DNA of 64,000 bases from Erwinia sorbitola (GCF_009738185.1 NZ_CP046509.1:2483501-2547500), one strand, 5' to 3'; shown: positions 44,583-53,520, counted from the stretch's first letter. The notes: a model not told the origin generated them from the sequence alone. Numbers and translations are program-made.

Positions 44583-45827
44583 ATGAAAATACACGCCATA
44601 AGTCATGCTCTGCCACAGGCACGTTATCAGCGATGCCCCCAATGTGATACCCTTTTTTCCTTACCAGATGTGAAATCCCGCCAGTCTGCACACTGCCCTC
44701 GCTGCAATGCGCTTATCCTTAACGGGCGCGACTGGTCGATGACGCGACTTTCGGCAATGGCCATAACCATGATGGTGCTGATGCCGTTTGCATTTAATGA
44801 GTCGCTAATGTCTGTGCGTCTGCTGGGAACTAATATTTATGCCAGCCTGCTTGGGGGCATTATGCAAATGGCGCAGCAGGGGGATGTTATCACTGCATCG
44901 ATGGTTGCCTTCTGCACTATTGGCGCACCGGTTACGCTGGTAGCTTCTATTGCCTATCTCTATTTTGGTGAAAAACTGGGTATGAACCTGCGCCCGGTGC
45001 TGTTAATGCTTGACCGCCTCAAAGAGTGGGTGATGCTGGATATTTATCTGGTCGGCGTGGCTATCGCGTCAATTAAAGTCCAGGACTATGCGAGCATTAC
45101 GCCAGGCATCGGGTTAATAGCCTTTATTTCATTGACGATTCTGAGCCTGTTAACGCTGATTCATCTTAACGTTGAACAGCTGTGGCATCGTTTCTACCCG
45201 CAGCCGCACCCCAATGTTCCTGTTGCACAGCTTCAGGTCTGCCTGAGCTGCCACTTTACCGGAGTTGCTGACGATCGCGGCCGCTGCCCGCGCTGCCATA
45301 CCCCTCTGCGTTTTCGCCGCCACTTCAGTCTACAAAAATCCTGGGCGTCATTGATTGCGTCGATCGTACTGCTGATCCCTGCCAACCTGCTGCCAATTTC
45401 AATTATCTATCTCAATGGCGCTCGTCAGGAAGACACGATTCTCTCAGGGATCCTTTCGCTTGCCTCCGGTAATATTCCGGTGGCCGCAGTGGTGTTCATT
45501 GCCAGTATTCTGGTTCCTTTTACTAAGGTTATCGTATTACTGACGCTGTTAATCAGTATTCATTTCAACTGCGAACAGGGTCTGAAAACCCGTATTCGCC
45601 TGTTGCGCGTGGTCAAGTGGGTTGGCCGCTGGTCAATGCTTGACCTCTTTGTTATTTCGTTAACCATGTCACTGGTCAATCGCGACCAGCTGCTGGCTTT
45701 TACTATGGGGCCCGCTGCCTTCTATTTCGGTTCAGCGGTCATACTTACTATCCTCGCCGTTGAGTGGCTGGATAGCCGTTTACTTTGGGATGCTCATGCA
45801 ACAGGAAACGCCGACTACACCGACTAA
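44583..45827 (+). CDS. letA: Lipid transport membrane protein LetA (YebS)
   Basis: 414 residues (E. coli 427). Two zinc-ribbon-like CxxC pairs in the N-terminal module (RCPQCDTLF, HCPRCNALI) and two in the second (CLSCHFTG, RCPRCHTPL), each followed by about four membrane helices: two PqiA domains. It is the inner-membrane partner of the LetB tunnel. A start at 44583 gives an N-terminus that resembles the family; an upstream frame to 44493 is less likely. It overlaps letB by 32 bases. Confidence 0.94.
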   Translation: MKIHAISHALPQARYQRCPQCDTLFSLPDVKSRQSAHCPRCNALILNGRDWSMTRLSAMAITMMVLMPFAFNESLMSVRLLGTNIYASLLGGIMQMAQQGDVITASMVAFCTIGAPVTLVASIAYLYFGEKLGMNLRPVLLMLDRLKEWVMLDIYLVGVAIASIKVQDYASITPGIGLIAFISLTILSLLTLIHLNVEQLWHRFYPQPHPNVPVAQLQVCLSCHFTGVADDRGRCPRCHTPLRFRRHFSLQKSWASLIASIVLLIPANLLPISIIYLNGARQEDTILSGILSLASGNIPVAAVVFIASILVPFTKVIVLLTLLISIHFNCEQGLKTRIRLLRVVKWVGRWSMLDLFVISLTMSLVNRDQLLAFTMGPAAFYFGSAVILTILAVEWLDSRLLWDAHATGNADYTD

Positions 45828-48429
45828 CGCACGCATAAAAAACCGGCGCAAAATATCCCCGTTTTGGTTGCTGCCGTTTATCGCCCTGCTGATTGCAGGC
45901 TGGCTGATCTGGACAAATTACCAGGAACGCGGCACAACGGTAACCATCGATTTCGCCACCGCTGATGGTATTGTGCCAGGCCGTACGCCGGTGCGCTATC
46001 AGGGGGTAGAAGTCGGCCTGGTACAGGGAATCAGTATGACTGACGACCTGCGCACCATTAAGATCAAAGCCAGTATCAAAAGTGATATGAAAGGTGCACT
46101 GAGGGAAGAGACTCAGTTCTGGCTGGTCACGCCAAAAGCCTCCCTGGCGGGTGTCTCAGGCCTGGACGCGCTGGTGGGGGGTAACTATATCGGCATGATG
46201 CCCGGCAAAGGGGAGCCACGGGAAAACTTTGTCGCACTGGATACCCAGCCCAAATATCGCCTTAACACCGGTGAGATAATGATCCACCTTCATGCTCCGG
46301 ATCTGGGCGCACTGAACAGCGGCTCGCTGGTCTATTTCCGCAAAATCCCGGTCGGACGCGTCTATGACTACAGCCTGAACTCCGGCAATAAAGGCGTGAC
46401 GATAGATGTGCTGATTGAACGTCGCTTTACCAACCTTGTAAAAAAAGATAGCCGTTTCTGGAATGTTTCCGGCGTAAAAGCTGATGTGGGTCTTAGCGGG
46501 GCGAAAGTCCAGCTGGAGAGCCTGGCTGCACTGGTTAACGGTGCTATCGCTTTCGACTCACCGGAAGCATCCGAGGTGGCGAAATCCGAGGACAGCTACT
46601 CCCTCTACCCTGACCTGGCGCAAAGCCAGCGCGGCGTGATGATCTCCCTCGACCTGCCGGATGGTAAAAACCTGAAGCAAGGCAGCACTCCGCTGATGTA
46701 TCAGGGGCTGGAGGTCGGTATGTTGACAAAAATGACGCTGCTGGATAATGGAAAAGTCAGCGGTGAACTGACCCTGGATCCCTCCGTTACCGGCCTGATG
46801 CGCACGGGAACCCGCATTGAAATGCGCAGCCCGAAAATCAGCCTGAGCGATACCAGCCTCAGCAGCCTGCTCACGGGAAATACGCTGGAACTGATCCCGG
46901 GTGAAGGTGCGCCTGAAAGCCATTATGTGGTTCTGCCGAGTAATGAATCGCTGTTACAGCAGCCCAATGCGCTGGAACTCACTCTTACTGCGCCGGAAAG
47001 TTACGGCATTGATGCCGGGCAGCCGCTGATGCTGCATGGCATGCGTATCGGGCAGGTGATCAAACGTACCCTCAACGAGAAAGGCGTGACCTTTAAAGTT
47101 GCGGTCGCGGCTGATTATCGCCAGCTGGTGCATGGCGATAGTAAATTTATCATTAACAGTCGGCTTGATGTAAAGCTGGGCATTGACGGCATGGAAGTGC
47201 TGGGTGCAAGCGCACGTGAATGGGTCGATGGTGGGATCCGTCTCGACCCCGGCAGCAAAGGCGTGGTGAAAAACAGCTACCCGCTGTATGCCAATAGTGA
47301 AAAGGCCGAAGAGGGGATCATCGGTGATACTCTGCCAACCACCCTTACCCTGACTGCCAGCAGTTTGCCCGATATTCAGGCGGGCTCGGTGGTGCTTTAC
47401 CGTAAATTCCAGGTGGGTGAGATTGTTAGCGTAACACCACGTACCGATGCTTTTGACGTTAACGTGCACATCAAACCTGAGTACCGCCGTCTGCTGACGC
47501 AAAGCAGCGTGTTCTGGGCCGAAGGCGGTGCCCGGGTGCAGTTGAACGGCAGCGGTCTTACCGTACAGGCATCGCCGCTTAACCGGGCCCTGAAAGGTGC
47601 AATCAGCTTTGATAACCTGAGCGGTGCTGGCGTGGGCTTAACCCGCCAGGATAAGCGCGTACTGTATGATTCAGAAACGACTGCACGCGCCGTCGGCAGC
47701 CAGATTACGCTGCGCACCTATGATGCCAGCAAACTGTCTGCCGGTATGCCGATTCGCTATCTGGGCATCACTATCGGGCAGCTGGAGTCGCTGGCGCTGG
47801 GGCCTGACAACAAACAGGTCATCGCCAAAGCGGTACTTTATCCGGAATACGTACAGGACTTCGCCCGCCTGGGTACACGCTTCTCAGTGGTTTCGCCGCA
47901 GATTTCCGCTGCGGGGGTTAATCATCTTGAAACGCTGCTTCAGCCTTATATTAACGTCGACCCCGGCAAAGGGCGCGGCCAGCGCAGCTTCGAGCTTCAG
48001 GAATCAACCATCACTGACGCGCGCTACCTGGACGGCCTTAACGTGGTGTTAGACGCACCGGAAGGCGGCTCTCTGTCTGTCGGTACACCGGTGCTGTTCC
48101 GCGGTGTAGAAGTGGGCACCGTAACCGGCACCTCGCTTGGGGCTATGGCAGATCGTGTGCAGATAACGCTGCGTATCAGTAAAAAATATCAGCATCTGGT
48201 ACGCAATAACTCGGTGTTCTGGCTGGCATCTGGCTACAACCTGAAATTTGGTCTGATCGGTGGCGTCGTAAAAACTGGCACCTTCCAGCAATTTATTCAG
48301 GGTGGGATTGCCTTTGCCACGCCGCCAACGGTTCCTCTGGCTCCGCAAGCTTCTTCTGGAAAACACTTCCTGTTAGAGGATGAAGAGCCGAAAGACTGGC
48401 GTAAATGGGGCACTGCCCTGCCACAGTAA
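45796..48429 (+). CDS. letB: MCE-domain lipid tunnel protein LetB (YebT)
   Basis: 877 residues, the E. coli length. One N-terminal helix (about 20-40, PFWLLPFIALLIAGWLIW) anchors it in the inner membrane. Seven MCE domains follow; repeated pattern pieces include GRTPVRYQGVEVG, STPLMYQGLEVG, GMPIRYLGITIG and GTPVLFRGVEVG. E. coli LetB forms a seven-ring tube across the periplasm that carries lipids. ATG at 45796 has GGGA five bases upstream and aligns with E. coli. Confidence 0.97.
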   Translation: MQQETPTTPTNARIKNRRKISPFWLLPFIALLIAGWLIWTNYQERGTTVTIDFATADGIVPGRTPVRYQGVEVGLVQGISMTDDLRTIKIKASIKSDMKGALREETQFWLVTPKASLAGVSGLDALVGGNYIGMMPGKGEPRENFVALDTQPKYRLNTGEIMIHLHAPDLGALNSGSLVYFRKIPVGRVYDYSLNSGNKGVTIDVLIERRFTNLVKKDSRFWNVSGVKADVGLSGAKVQLESLAALVNGAIAFDSPEASEVAKSEDSYSLYPDLAQSQRGVMISLDLPDGKNLKQGSTPLMYQGLEVGMLTKMTLLDNGKVSGELTLDPSVTGLMRTGTRIEMRSPKISLSDTSLSSLLTGNTLELIPGEGAPESHYVVLPSNESLLQQPNALELTLTAPESYGIDAGQPLMLHGMRIGQVIKRTLNEKGVTFKVAVAADYRQLVHGDSKFIINSRLDVKLGIDGMEVLGASAREWVDGGIRLDPGSKGVVKNSYPLYANSEKAEEGIIGDTLPTTLTLTASSLPDIQAGSVVLYRKFQVGEIVSVTPRTDAFDVNVHIKPEYRRLLTQSSVFWAEGGARVQLNGSGLTVQASPLNRALKGAISFDNLSGAGVGLTRQDKRVLYDSETTARAVGSQITLRTYDASKLSAGMPIRYLGITIGQLESLALGPDNKQVIAKAVLYPEYVQDFARLGTRFSVVSPQISAAGVNHLETLLQPYINVDPGKGRGQRSFELQESTITDARYLDGLNVVLDAPEGGSLSVGTPVLFRGVEVGTVTGTSLGAMADRVQITLRISKKYQHLVRNNSVFWLASGYNLKFGLIGGVVKTGTFQQFIQGGIAFATPPTVPLAPQASSGKHFLLEDEEPKDWRKWGTALPQ

Positions 48430-48447
48430 ATATCGTAAAACACTAGC

Positions 48448-48475
48448 GGTGCCTTATGTTGCGACATAAGGCACC
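48448..48475 (+). terminator. Hairpin after letB
   Basis: Perfect 12-bp stem GGTGCCTTATGT / ACATAAGGCACC with a 4-nt loop, 19 bases behind letB; no T run, so termination would rely on the stem or Rho. Confidence 0.6.
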
Positions 48476-48589
48476 AGCTTTACGCCCTGACGCTAACAGG
48501 AAAAATTTAAAAACATTAAAGATCTTATTTTTTCCCCTCACCATCAGCATGCTAAACTTGAGGCTCATTTTCCCCCCTGGATTTAGCCT

Positions 48590-50026
48590 GTGTCTCACTC
48601 TTCCCGCGTGTATTTTCCGCAAGCCTTTCTCGATCAAATGCAGCTGTTACTACCAGATATCACCGAATACGAGCGTTTCCTCGCGATCAGTGAAAAACCC
48701 TTACGCCGCAGCCTGCGCGTGAATACCTTAAAAATCAGTGTCGCGGACTTCCTCACCTTGATAGCACCTTACCAGTGGGCGTTAACGCCGATCCCCTGGT
48801 GTGCCGAAGGATTTTGGATTAGCCGGGACGATGCCGATACGCTACCGCTGGGCAGCACAGCCGAACATCTCGCAGGGCTATTCTATATTCAGGAAGCGAG
48901 TTCGATGCTGCCGGTCAGCGCACTTTTCCACGGCGATGCAGCCCCCGAACGCGTAATGGATATGGCGGCAGCACCAGGTTCGAAAACAACGCAAATTGCT
49001 GCCCGTATGAATAACGGCGGTGCCATTCTCGCCAATGAATTTTCGGCCAGCCGCGTCAAAGTCCTTCATGCTAATCTCAGCCGCTGCGGGGTTAGTAATA
49101 CCGCGATGACCCATTTTGATGGGCGCGTATTTGGCCCGGCACTTCCAGAGTGTTTTGATGCCATTCTGCTTGATGCTCCCTGCTCAGGGGAAGGCGTGAT
49201 CCGTAAAGATGCCGATGCCTTACGCAACTGGTCAGAAGCCAGCAACGCCGATATCGCCGCTACGCAGCAGGATTTAATCAACAGCGCGTTCCATGCCCTG
49301 CGCCCGGGCGGTACGCTGGTTTACTCAACCTGCACAATGAACCACACTGAAAATCAGCAGGTTATCACCTGGCTGCTGGAACAGTATCCGGATGCCGTTG
49401 AAATCGAACCGCTTGACCAGCTGTTTCCAGGGGCACAGCAAGCCGCCACCCCGGAAGGTTTTCTTCATGTGTTTCCGCAGATTTTCGATAGTGAGGGCTT
49501 CTTTGTTGCCCGTCTGCGTAAAACAGCCAGTGTTCCCCCACTGCCTCAGCCCGGCTACAAAGTGGGGAAACCTCCGTTCAGCCCGCTGAATCGCAAGCAG
49601 CAAGAGGAAGTGATCGCGGCAGCGACGCGTTCAGGACTGCACTGGGGAGATGAACTGGCGCTGTGGCAGCGTGATAAAGAGCTGTGGTTATTTCCACGTG
49701 CTATTGAGGCACTGCTTGGGCGCGTACGCTTCTCACGTATAGGCCTGAAGCTGGCTGAGACCTTCCCTAAGGGCTATCGCTGGCAGCACGAAGCCGCTAT
49801 TGCTTTGGCCGATCCGGCCTCATCCCATGCCGTTGAACTAAGCAGCAGCGAAGCGGAAGAGTGGTATCGCGGGCGGGATATCTATCCTGAGCGTGAACTG
49901 CCCGCCGATGAGCTGATTATCTGCTATCAGCAGCAGCCTGTCGGCATCGCTAAAAAAGTCGGCAGTCGCATAAAAAATAACTATCCGCGAGAGCTGGTAC
50001 GCGACGGTAAGTTGTTCAGTATGTAA
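48590..50026 (+). CDS. rsmF: 16S rRNA m5C1407 methyltransferase RsmF (GTG start)
   Basis: 478 residues (E. coli 479). Methylates C1407 in 16S rRNA. The SAM-binding motif is MDMAAAPGSKTTQI (about residue 123); the two catalytic cysteines are in LLDAPCSGEG and VYSTCTMN. A C-terminal PUA-like domain follows. The initiator is GTG at 48590, giving MSHSSRVYFPQAFLDQM, aligned with E. coli MAQHTVYFPDAFLTQM. Confidence 0.96.
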   Translation: MSHSSRVYFPQAFLDQMQLLLPDITEYERFLAISEKPLRRSLRVNTLKISVADFLTLIAPYQWALTPIPWCAEGFWISRDDADTLPLGSTAEHLAGLFYIQEASSMLPVSALFHGDAAPERVMDMAAAPGSKTTQIAARMNNGGAILANEFSASRVKVLHANLSRCGVSNTAMTHFDGRVFGPALPECFDAILLDAPCSGEGVIRKDADALRNWSEASNADIAATQQDLINSAFHALRPGGTLVYSTCTMNHTENQQVITWLLEQYPDAVEIEPLDQLFPGAQQAATPEGFLHVFPQIFDSEGFFVARLRKTASVPPLPQPGYKVGKPPFSPLNRKQQEEVIAAATRSGLHWGDELALWQRDKELWLFPRAIEALLGRVRFSRIGLKLAETFPKGYRWQHEAAIALADPASSHAVELSSSEAEEWYRGRDIYPERELPADELIICYQQQPVGIAKKVGSRIKNNYPRELVRDGKLFSM

Positions 50027-50031
50027 ATCAC

Positions 50032-50053
50032 GGGCGGCTTCGCGGAGCCGCCC
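50032..50053 (+). terminator. Hairpin after rsmF
   Basis: GGGCGGCT / AGCCGCCC with a 6-nt loop, six bases behind the stop; no clear T run. Confidence 0.6.
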
Positions 50054-50156
50054 ATTACTGTGACTGGGCACTCATTTTATTCCACCCTATATTGAGGCGT
50101 GGTTTATAGAATTTGGGTTAAAGTGATGACTTCTGACCTTCACGGATATGAAAGCC

Positions 50157-50264
50157 ATGAGTAACCGAGCGCAGTTTTATCTGACACTGGTACTGATTAC
50201 CGCAGGCAGCCTGTTAATTATTGAAGTCCTGGCGCGGCTGGTTCATCTGTTTATCGTGGGATAG
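50157..50264 (+). CDS. Small single-helix membrane protein, 35 residues
   Basis: Too short for ordinary gene finding. MSNRAQFYLTLVLITAGSLL begins a frame whose residues 7-34 are strongly hydrophobic, with one glutamate and one arginine in the middle (EVLAR): a typical single-span small membrane protein. An in-frame ATG at 50148 would add MKA; the GGA at 50144 suits 50157 better. I do not recognise a family. In E. coli yebV and yebW sit here instead. Confidence 0.55.
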   Translation: MSNRAQFYLTLVLITAGSLLIIEVLARLVHLFIVG

Positions 50265-50315
50265 GAGAACTGTCGGGCAAAACGTACGAGGGCCATAACA
50301 GCCCCGGTAACTGAA

Positions 50316-50609
50316 TTATTTTAATGCCCGCGGGTTTTTACGCAGTGAGGCACTCCAGCTAAAATCTTTCACTTCACTCTCTTTAGCCGCAGAGGGTTTA
50401 CGCGGTTTCTTTGCCATTACTACTTTGCTGGTTTCACGCACTACGCGCTCTTTCATCACCAGCCGCTTGGCTTCTTTGAGAATCTCTTTCTCTTCTTTCT
50501 TACTGGCTACGTGACTCAGTTTATCGGTCAACGTTTTAACCCGCTGCTCCACCAATACTTTTTCATCGTCCGTAAACTGGTCGATGGAAATTTCTTTCTC
50601 GCTTTTCAT
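50316..50609 (-). CDS. DUF3811 (YjbD-like) small charged protein
   Basis: 97 residues from MKSEKEISIDQFTDDEK. Very rich in K and E, predicted mostly helical, ending with KDFSWSASLRKNPRALK. The FSWSA motif near the C-terminus is the mark of E. coli YjbD (DUF3811). Function unknown. An upstream frame reaches 50696 but lacks a supported start; GGAG lies eight bases before 50609. Confidence 0.7.
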   Translation of the reverse strand: MKSEKEISIDQFTDDEKVLVEQRVKTLTDKLSHVASKKEEKEILKEAKRLVMKERVVRETSKVVMAKKPRKPSAAKESEVKDFSWSASLRKNPRALK

Positions 50610-50812
50610 GCAACAGGCTCCTGGCCAGTCTTCAACGCTACGGGTATCCGCGGCATCGGGCCATCTATCATCGTAAAGCTCTGAGCGGTTCAGCACAAGT
50701 CACTATGGTAGAAAGTAAGTTTTGTTATTAAATGGCAGATCGCGTTCAATGCGTCTCTGCCGGATAAAATCATGATTAAAATCAGTCACCCAGCTTATGT
50801 TTATTGCTCTTC

Positions 50813-50841
50813 CAGGTACGAACATGCAAACATGGTACCTG
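50813..50841. promoter_or_regulatory. Imperfect palindrome, possible operator
   Basis: CAGGTAC and GTACCTG mirror each other, with CATG repeated inside around CAAA (three unpaired bases on one side). It is 50 bases upstream of the methyltransferase start, where an operator or promoter element is expected. The cognate factor is unknown. Confidence 0.4.
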
Positions 50842-50856
50842 AATGATAATCAAGGA

Positions 50857-50872
50857 CTCAGCGCGCGCTGAG
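50857..50872. repeat. Perfect 16-bp palindrome in the methyltransferase leader
   Basis: CTCAGCGC and GCGCTGAG abut with no spacer. It lies 18 bases before the start codon and directly before the AAGGAG site, so it could be an operator or a hairpin that affects translation. Confidence 0.5.
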
Positions 50873-50890
50873 AGTCAAGGAGCCATAATC

Positions 50891-51685
50891 ATGTCCATCA
50901 GCGATCTTTACACCTTTGCCCCCCTGTTCCGTATTCGAGGGGATATCATCACCAGCGTCAATGATGCTTACGGTGAAGTGACAGTGATCGATAACAAACA
51001 TTTCCGCATCATGAGCTTTGACCGTGTTTTCGAGCAAAGCAAAATGCAGATCAGCGCGCCCTGGCTGCCGGTACATAATTATATCAGCGCGATGCTGATG
51101 TCCGTTGCGCTGACACCAGCCAGTCAGGTCATGGTGCTTGGCCTGGGCGGCGGCTGTCTGGTACGGGCACTGCACGCCCGTAACACAGAGATCGCCATTA
51201 ACGTCGTGGAACTGCGTGCGGCGGTTCTCTGTGTTGCTCAGGTCTATTTCCACCTGCCTATGAGTAACTCGATTCACTATCAGGTCGGTGACGCCGCGCA
51301 GGCCGTGGCCAATGATGACGGCAGCCGCTACCACCTGATTTTGTCCGACCTCTACTCCGCCAACGCCATCGCGCCGCTGCAATCATCAGCTGTATTCCTG
51401 CGCCACTGCGCCGCAAAACTGCGCGATGACGGCTGGCTGGTGCTTAACCATTCAGAACAGCCAGAGAACATCTCACAATTCTCCCAAACCCTGCTGGAAC
51501 TCTTCGCTACTGTTCTCTACTGCATCGCGCCTAGCGGAAACGTTGTGGTTTACGCCAGCCCTTCCCGGATTGCTGCTACTCTTCCTGAGTTGCAACAGCG
51601 GATGAAAGAGTGCGGCAGCGATTTTGACACTGATTTTGCGCCGCTGGCACAAAAACTGGCTTACTGGCCAGGCAGCCAACGCTAA
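50891..51685 (+). CDS. Spermidine-synthase-fold SAM-dependent transferase
   Basis: 264 residues. The Rossmann core is visible: VMVLGLGGGCLVRALH (glycine loop, about residue 75), INVVELRAAVLCVA (the acidic ribose-binding residue) and LILSDLYSANAI (the DxY-like motif). This is the polyamine-synthase-like methyltransferase group. Classic SpeE motifs for putrescine are not clear, so I do not call it a spermidine synthase. AAGGAG at good spacing supports 50891. Not part of the E. coli order here. Confidence 0.75.
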   Translation: MSISDLYTFAPLFRIRGDIITSVNDAYGEVTVIDNKHFRIMSFDRVFEQSKMQISAPWLPVHNYISAMLMSVALTPASQVMVLGLGGGCLVRALHARNTEIAINVVELRAAVLCVAQVYFHLPMSNSIHYQVGDAAQAVANDDGSRYHLILSDLYSANAIAPLQSSAVFLRHCAAKLRDDGWLVLNHSEQPENISQFSQTLLELFATVLYCIAPSGNVVVYASPSRIAATLPELQQRMKECGSDFDTDFAPLAQKLAYWPGSQR

Positions 51686-51793
51686 ATAATCTTTACCTTT
51701 ATCAGGTTTAAATGCCCTCCCGTATTGCTGGCAGACCGCGCGTGGTCTACTTTTAGCGCGTAAAGAGATTTAGTTAATAACAGAGAAGATAAA

Positions 51794-52957
51794 ATGATCA
51801 TTCAGGGCATCAGTAAGGGATTCTTTATATTTATACTGGCGATTACCACGCTGGCTTTTCTCCACATCCTGGGACCTTATTTTTCCGCTATTCTTTGGGC
51901 CGCCATTCTGGCGATTATTTTCCATCCGCTGAAAACTAAAATCAGAAACTATCTGGGTGACAGAAACGGTCTGGCGTCACTGCTGACACTGCTGGTCATC
52001 TGTCTGATTGTGTTTATCCCACTGGCTGTTGTCGCTTCATCACTGGCGGTAGAGTTTAATGAACTCTACCATCGGTTACAGGGTAACCAGACCGAGCTTA
52101 CCTCTGTCGCAGCGAGCGTGGTGAATCATCTGCCGGAATGGCTGCGTCACTTCCTGGTTGAAAATAATATGAATGATGCCAGCGCGATTCAGGAGAAACT
52201 TTCCGGCGTGGCAATGAAAGGCGGCCAGTTCTTTGCCGGTAGCCTGATGATGATTGGTAAAAGTACCTTCAGTTTTACCATCGGGTTTGGCGTCATGCTC
52301 TATCTGCTGTTCTTCCTGTTGAAAGACGGCGCGTACCTGGTGGGGCTGACGCTGGATGCCATTCCTCTTTCGCAGTTTGTGAAACAGCACCTGTTTGTTA
52401 AGTTTGCCGCCGTTTCCCGCGCCACGGTAAAAGGCACCGTGGTGGTGGCGGCTGTTCAGGGTGCGTTGGGTGGCATTGCATTCTGGTTTGCTGATATTCA
52501 GGGCAGCATTTTGTGGGGGTCACTGATGGCCTTCCTGTCGCTGATCCCGGCGGTTGGTTCAGCAATTATCTGGCTACCGGTGGTGCTCTATTTCTTCTTT
52601 ACTGGTGCGATGGTAAAAGGGCTGGCGCTGACCTTCTTCTTTGTGGTGGTTATCGGTCTGATCGATAATATCCTGCGTCCGCTGCTGGTCGGGAAAGATA
52701 CCAAGATGCCGGACTATCTGATTTTGATTTCAACTTTGGGCGGAATGGAAATTTATGGTCTGAATGGCTTCGTCATTGGGCCGCTAATTGCCGCACTGTT
52801 TATTTCCTGCTGGAACCTGCTCTCCGGTAAAGACCATAAAGGTAATACCGAGCAGATTGATGCTGACTTTATAGAAGAAGGTCAGATTCATCAGGAGAAT
52901 CAGGAAAAAGAGCAGCAGGAAGAAAAAGAGAAGCAGGAAAAAGAGCAGCAGGCATAA
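51794..52957 (+). CDS. AI-2E family transporter with a repetitive charged tail
   Basis: 387 residues. About eight membrane helices of the PF01594 type, with PAVGSAIIWLPVVLYFF and GLIDNILRPLLVGKDTKMPDY as family signatures. Members include the AI-2 exporter TqsA, YdiK and Na+/H+ antiporters, so the substrate is open. The last 30 residues are a low-complexity tail of E, K and Q encoded by an imperfect DNA repeat (52903-52954). It starts 108 bases after the methyltransferase on the same strand and ends at a strong terminator. Confidence 0.85.
   Translation: MIIQGISKGFFIFILAITTLAFLHILGPYFSAILWAAILAIIFHPLKTKIRNYLGDRNGLASLLTLLVICLIVFIPLAVVASSLAVEFNELYHRLQGNQTELTSVAASVVNHLPEWLRHFLVENNMNDASAIQEKLSGVAMKGGQFFAGSLMMIGKSTFSFTIGFGVMLYLLFFLLKDGAYLVGLTLDAIPLSQFVKQHLFVKFAAVSRATVKGTVVVAAVQGALGGIAFWFADIQGSILWGSLMAFLSLIPAVGSAIIWLPVVLYFFFTGAMVKGLALTFFFVVVIGLIDNILRPLLVGKDTKMPDYLILISTLGGMEIYGLNGFVIGPLIAALFISCWNLLSGKDHKGNTEQIDADFIEEGQIHQENQEKEQQEEKEKQEKEQQA
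52903..52954 (+). repeat. Imperfect tandem repeat coding for a QEKEQQ tail
   Basis: CAGGAAAAAGAGCAGCAGG occurs twice around a GAAGAAAAAGAGAAG core. The repeat stays in frame with the transporter, so length changes by whole repeats would be tolerated. Confidence 0.65.
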
Positions 52958-52962
52958 ATCAT

Positions 52963-52990
52963 AACGGGGCTGATACAGGCCCCGTTTTTT
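52963..52990 (+). terminator. Terminator after the AI-2E transporter gene
   Basis: AACGGGGC / GCCCCGTT with an 8-nt loop and further T. Confidence 0.9.
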
Positions 52991-53023
52991 ATTCTGTCAT
53001 GCTTAAGATGCGCATCGCGGCGG

Positions 53024-53269
53024 CTACTGCTGTCGTGCTGCATACCTGTGGTTCCCGTACCACACCACCGCAGCACCCATCACCATCGCGACGATAACGT
53101 AAGGGATCTTATCCTCTTCCGTGCCCCCTATTCCGCCTGCTGAGAGAAAATAGAGCCCGGCGACCAGCGAAAGAATCACTTTCTTAGCACCACCCATCGG
53201 CTTAATACAGATACTGCGTACGGCCCATGCCCCTATAACCAGTCCCAGCAGACCTAACATCGTTCCCAT
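53024..53269 (-). CDS. Small membrane protein of unknown function
   Basis: 81 residues with three hydrophobic stretches: about 2-20 (GTMLGLLGLVIGAWAVR), 31-47 (VILSLVAGLYFLSAGGI) and 56-70 (PYVIVAMVMGAAVVW). I do not recognise the family. Start ATG 53269 follows a GGGC-rich site; a GTG one codon earlier is possible. E. coli has pphA in this neighbourhood; this is not PphA. Confidence 0.65.
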   Translation of the reverse strand: MGTMLGLLGLVIGAWAVRSICIKPMGGAKKVILSLVAGLYFLSAGGIGGTEEDKIPYVIVAMVMGAAVVWYGNHRYAARQQ

Positions 53270-53416
53270 CACAACGCCCTTTTATAATCTGATTATTGAT
53301 CGACACTGGCGTAATACACCGCAGACGGCAAGCCGTTGATGATACTGCGTTATGTCAGGGGTAAATGCAATAAGGGACAGGGAAGCACCTACTGTACGGA
53401 GTTCACAATTTTTGCC

Positions 53417-53517
53417 AAAAAAAGACCAAAGACGATTCCTGTCTTTGGTCCAGGGAAATGGCTCTTATTCAGAGCCGTGCGCTAAAAGTTGGCATTATTG
53501 CAGGCGTTACGCCTTGC
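53417..53517 (-). ncRNA. sdsR: Small RNA SdsR (RyeB)
   Basis: Read on the minus strand, about 101 nt match the E. coli sRNA from the 5' GCAAGGCG to the 3' terminator. The central single-stranded region is unchanged (GCCAACTTTTAGCGCACGG), then a GGCTCT/AGAGCC hairpin, CATTTCCCTGGACC, and a terminator stem closed by CAGGAAT with seven T. The terminator stem differs from E. coli by paired changes. In E. coli SdsR is sigma-S dependent and binds Hfq/ProQ to repress targets such as ompD, mutS and tolC. Location between yebY and the next gene also matches. Confidence 0.95.
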
Positions 53518-53520
53518 ACT

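Larger units (their letters stand above)
50610..50890. other. Intergenic region before the methyltransferase gene
   Basis: 281 bases between divergent genes, with two palindromes close to the methyltransferase start (50813-50841 and 50857-50872). Nothing coding is seen. Confidence 0.5.

Noticed and set aside
50891..51685. Calling the methyltransferase-fold gene speE
   Set aside because: The glycine loop and acidic motif fit the fold, but the putrescine-binding motifs of SpeE are not visible and no speD is adjacent.
51794..52957. Calling the AI-2E family gene ydiK or tqsA
   Set aside because: Same family, but the sequence pattern differs enough from what I recall of either protein that a gene symbol would mislead.
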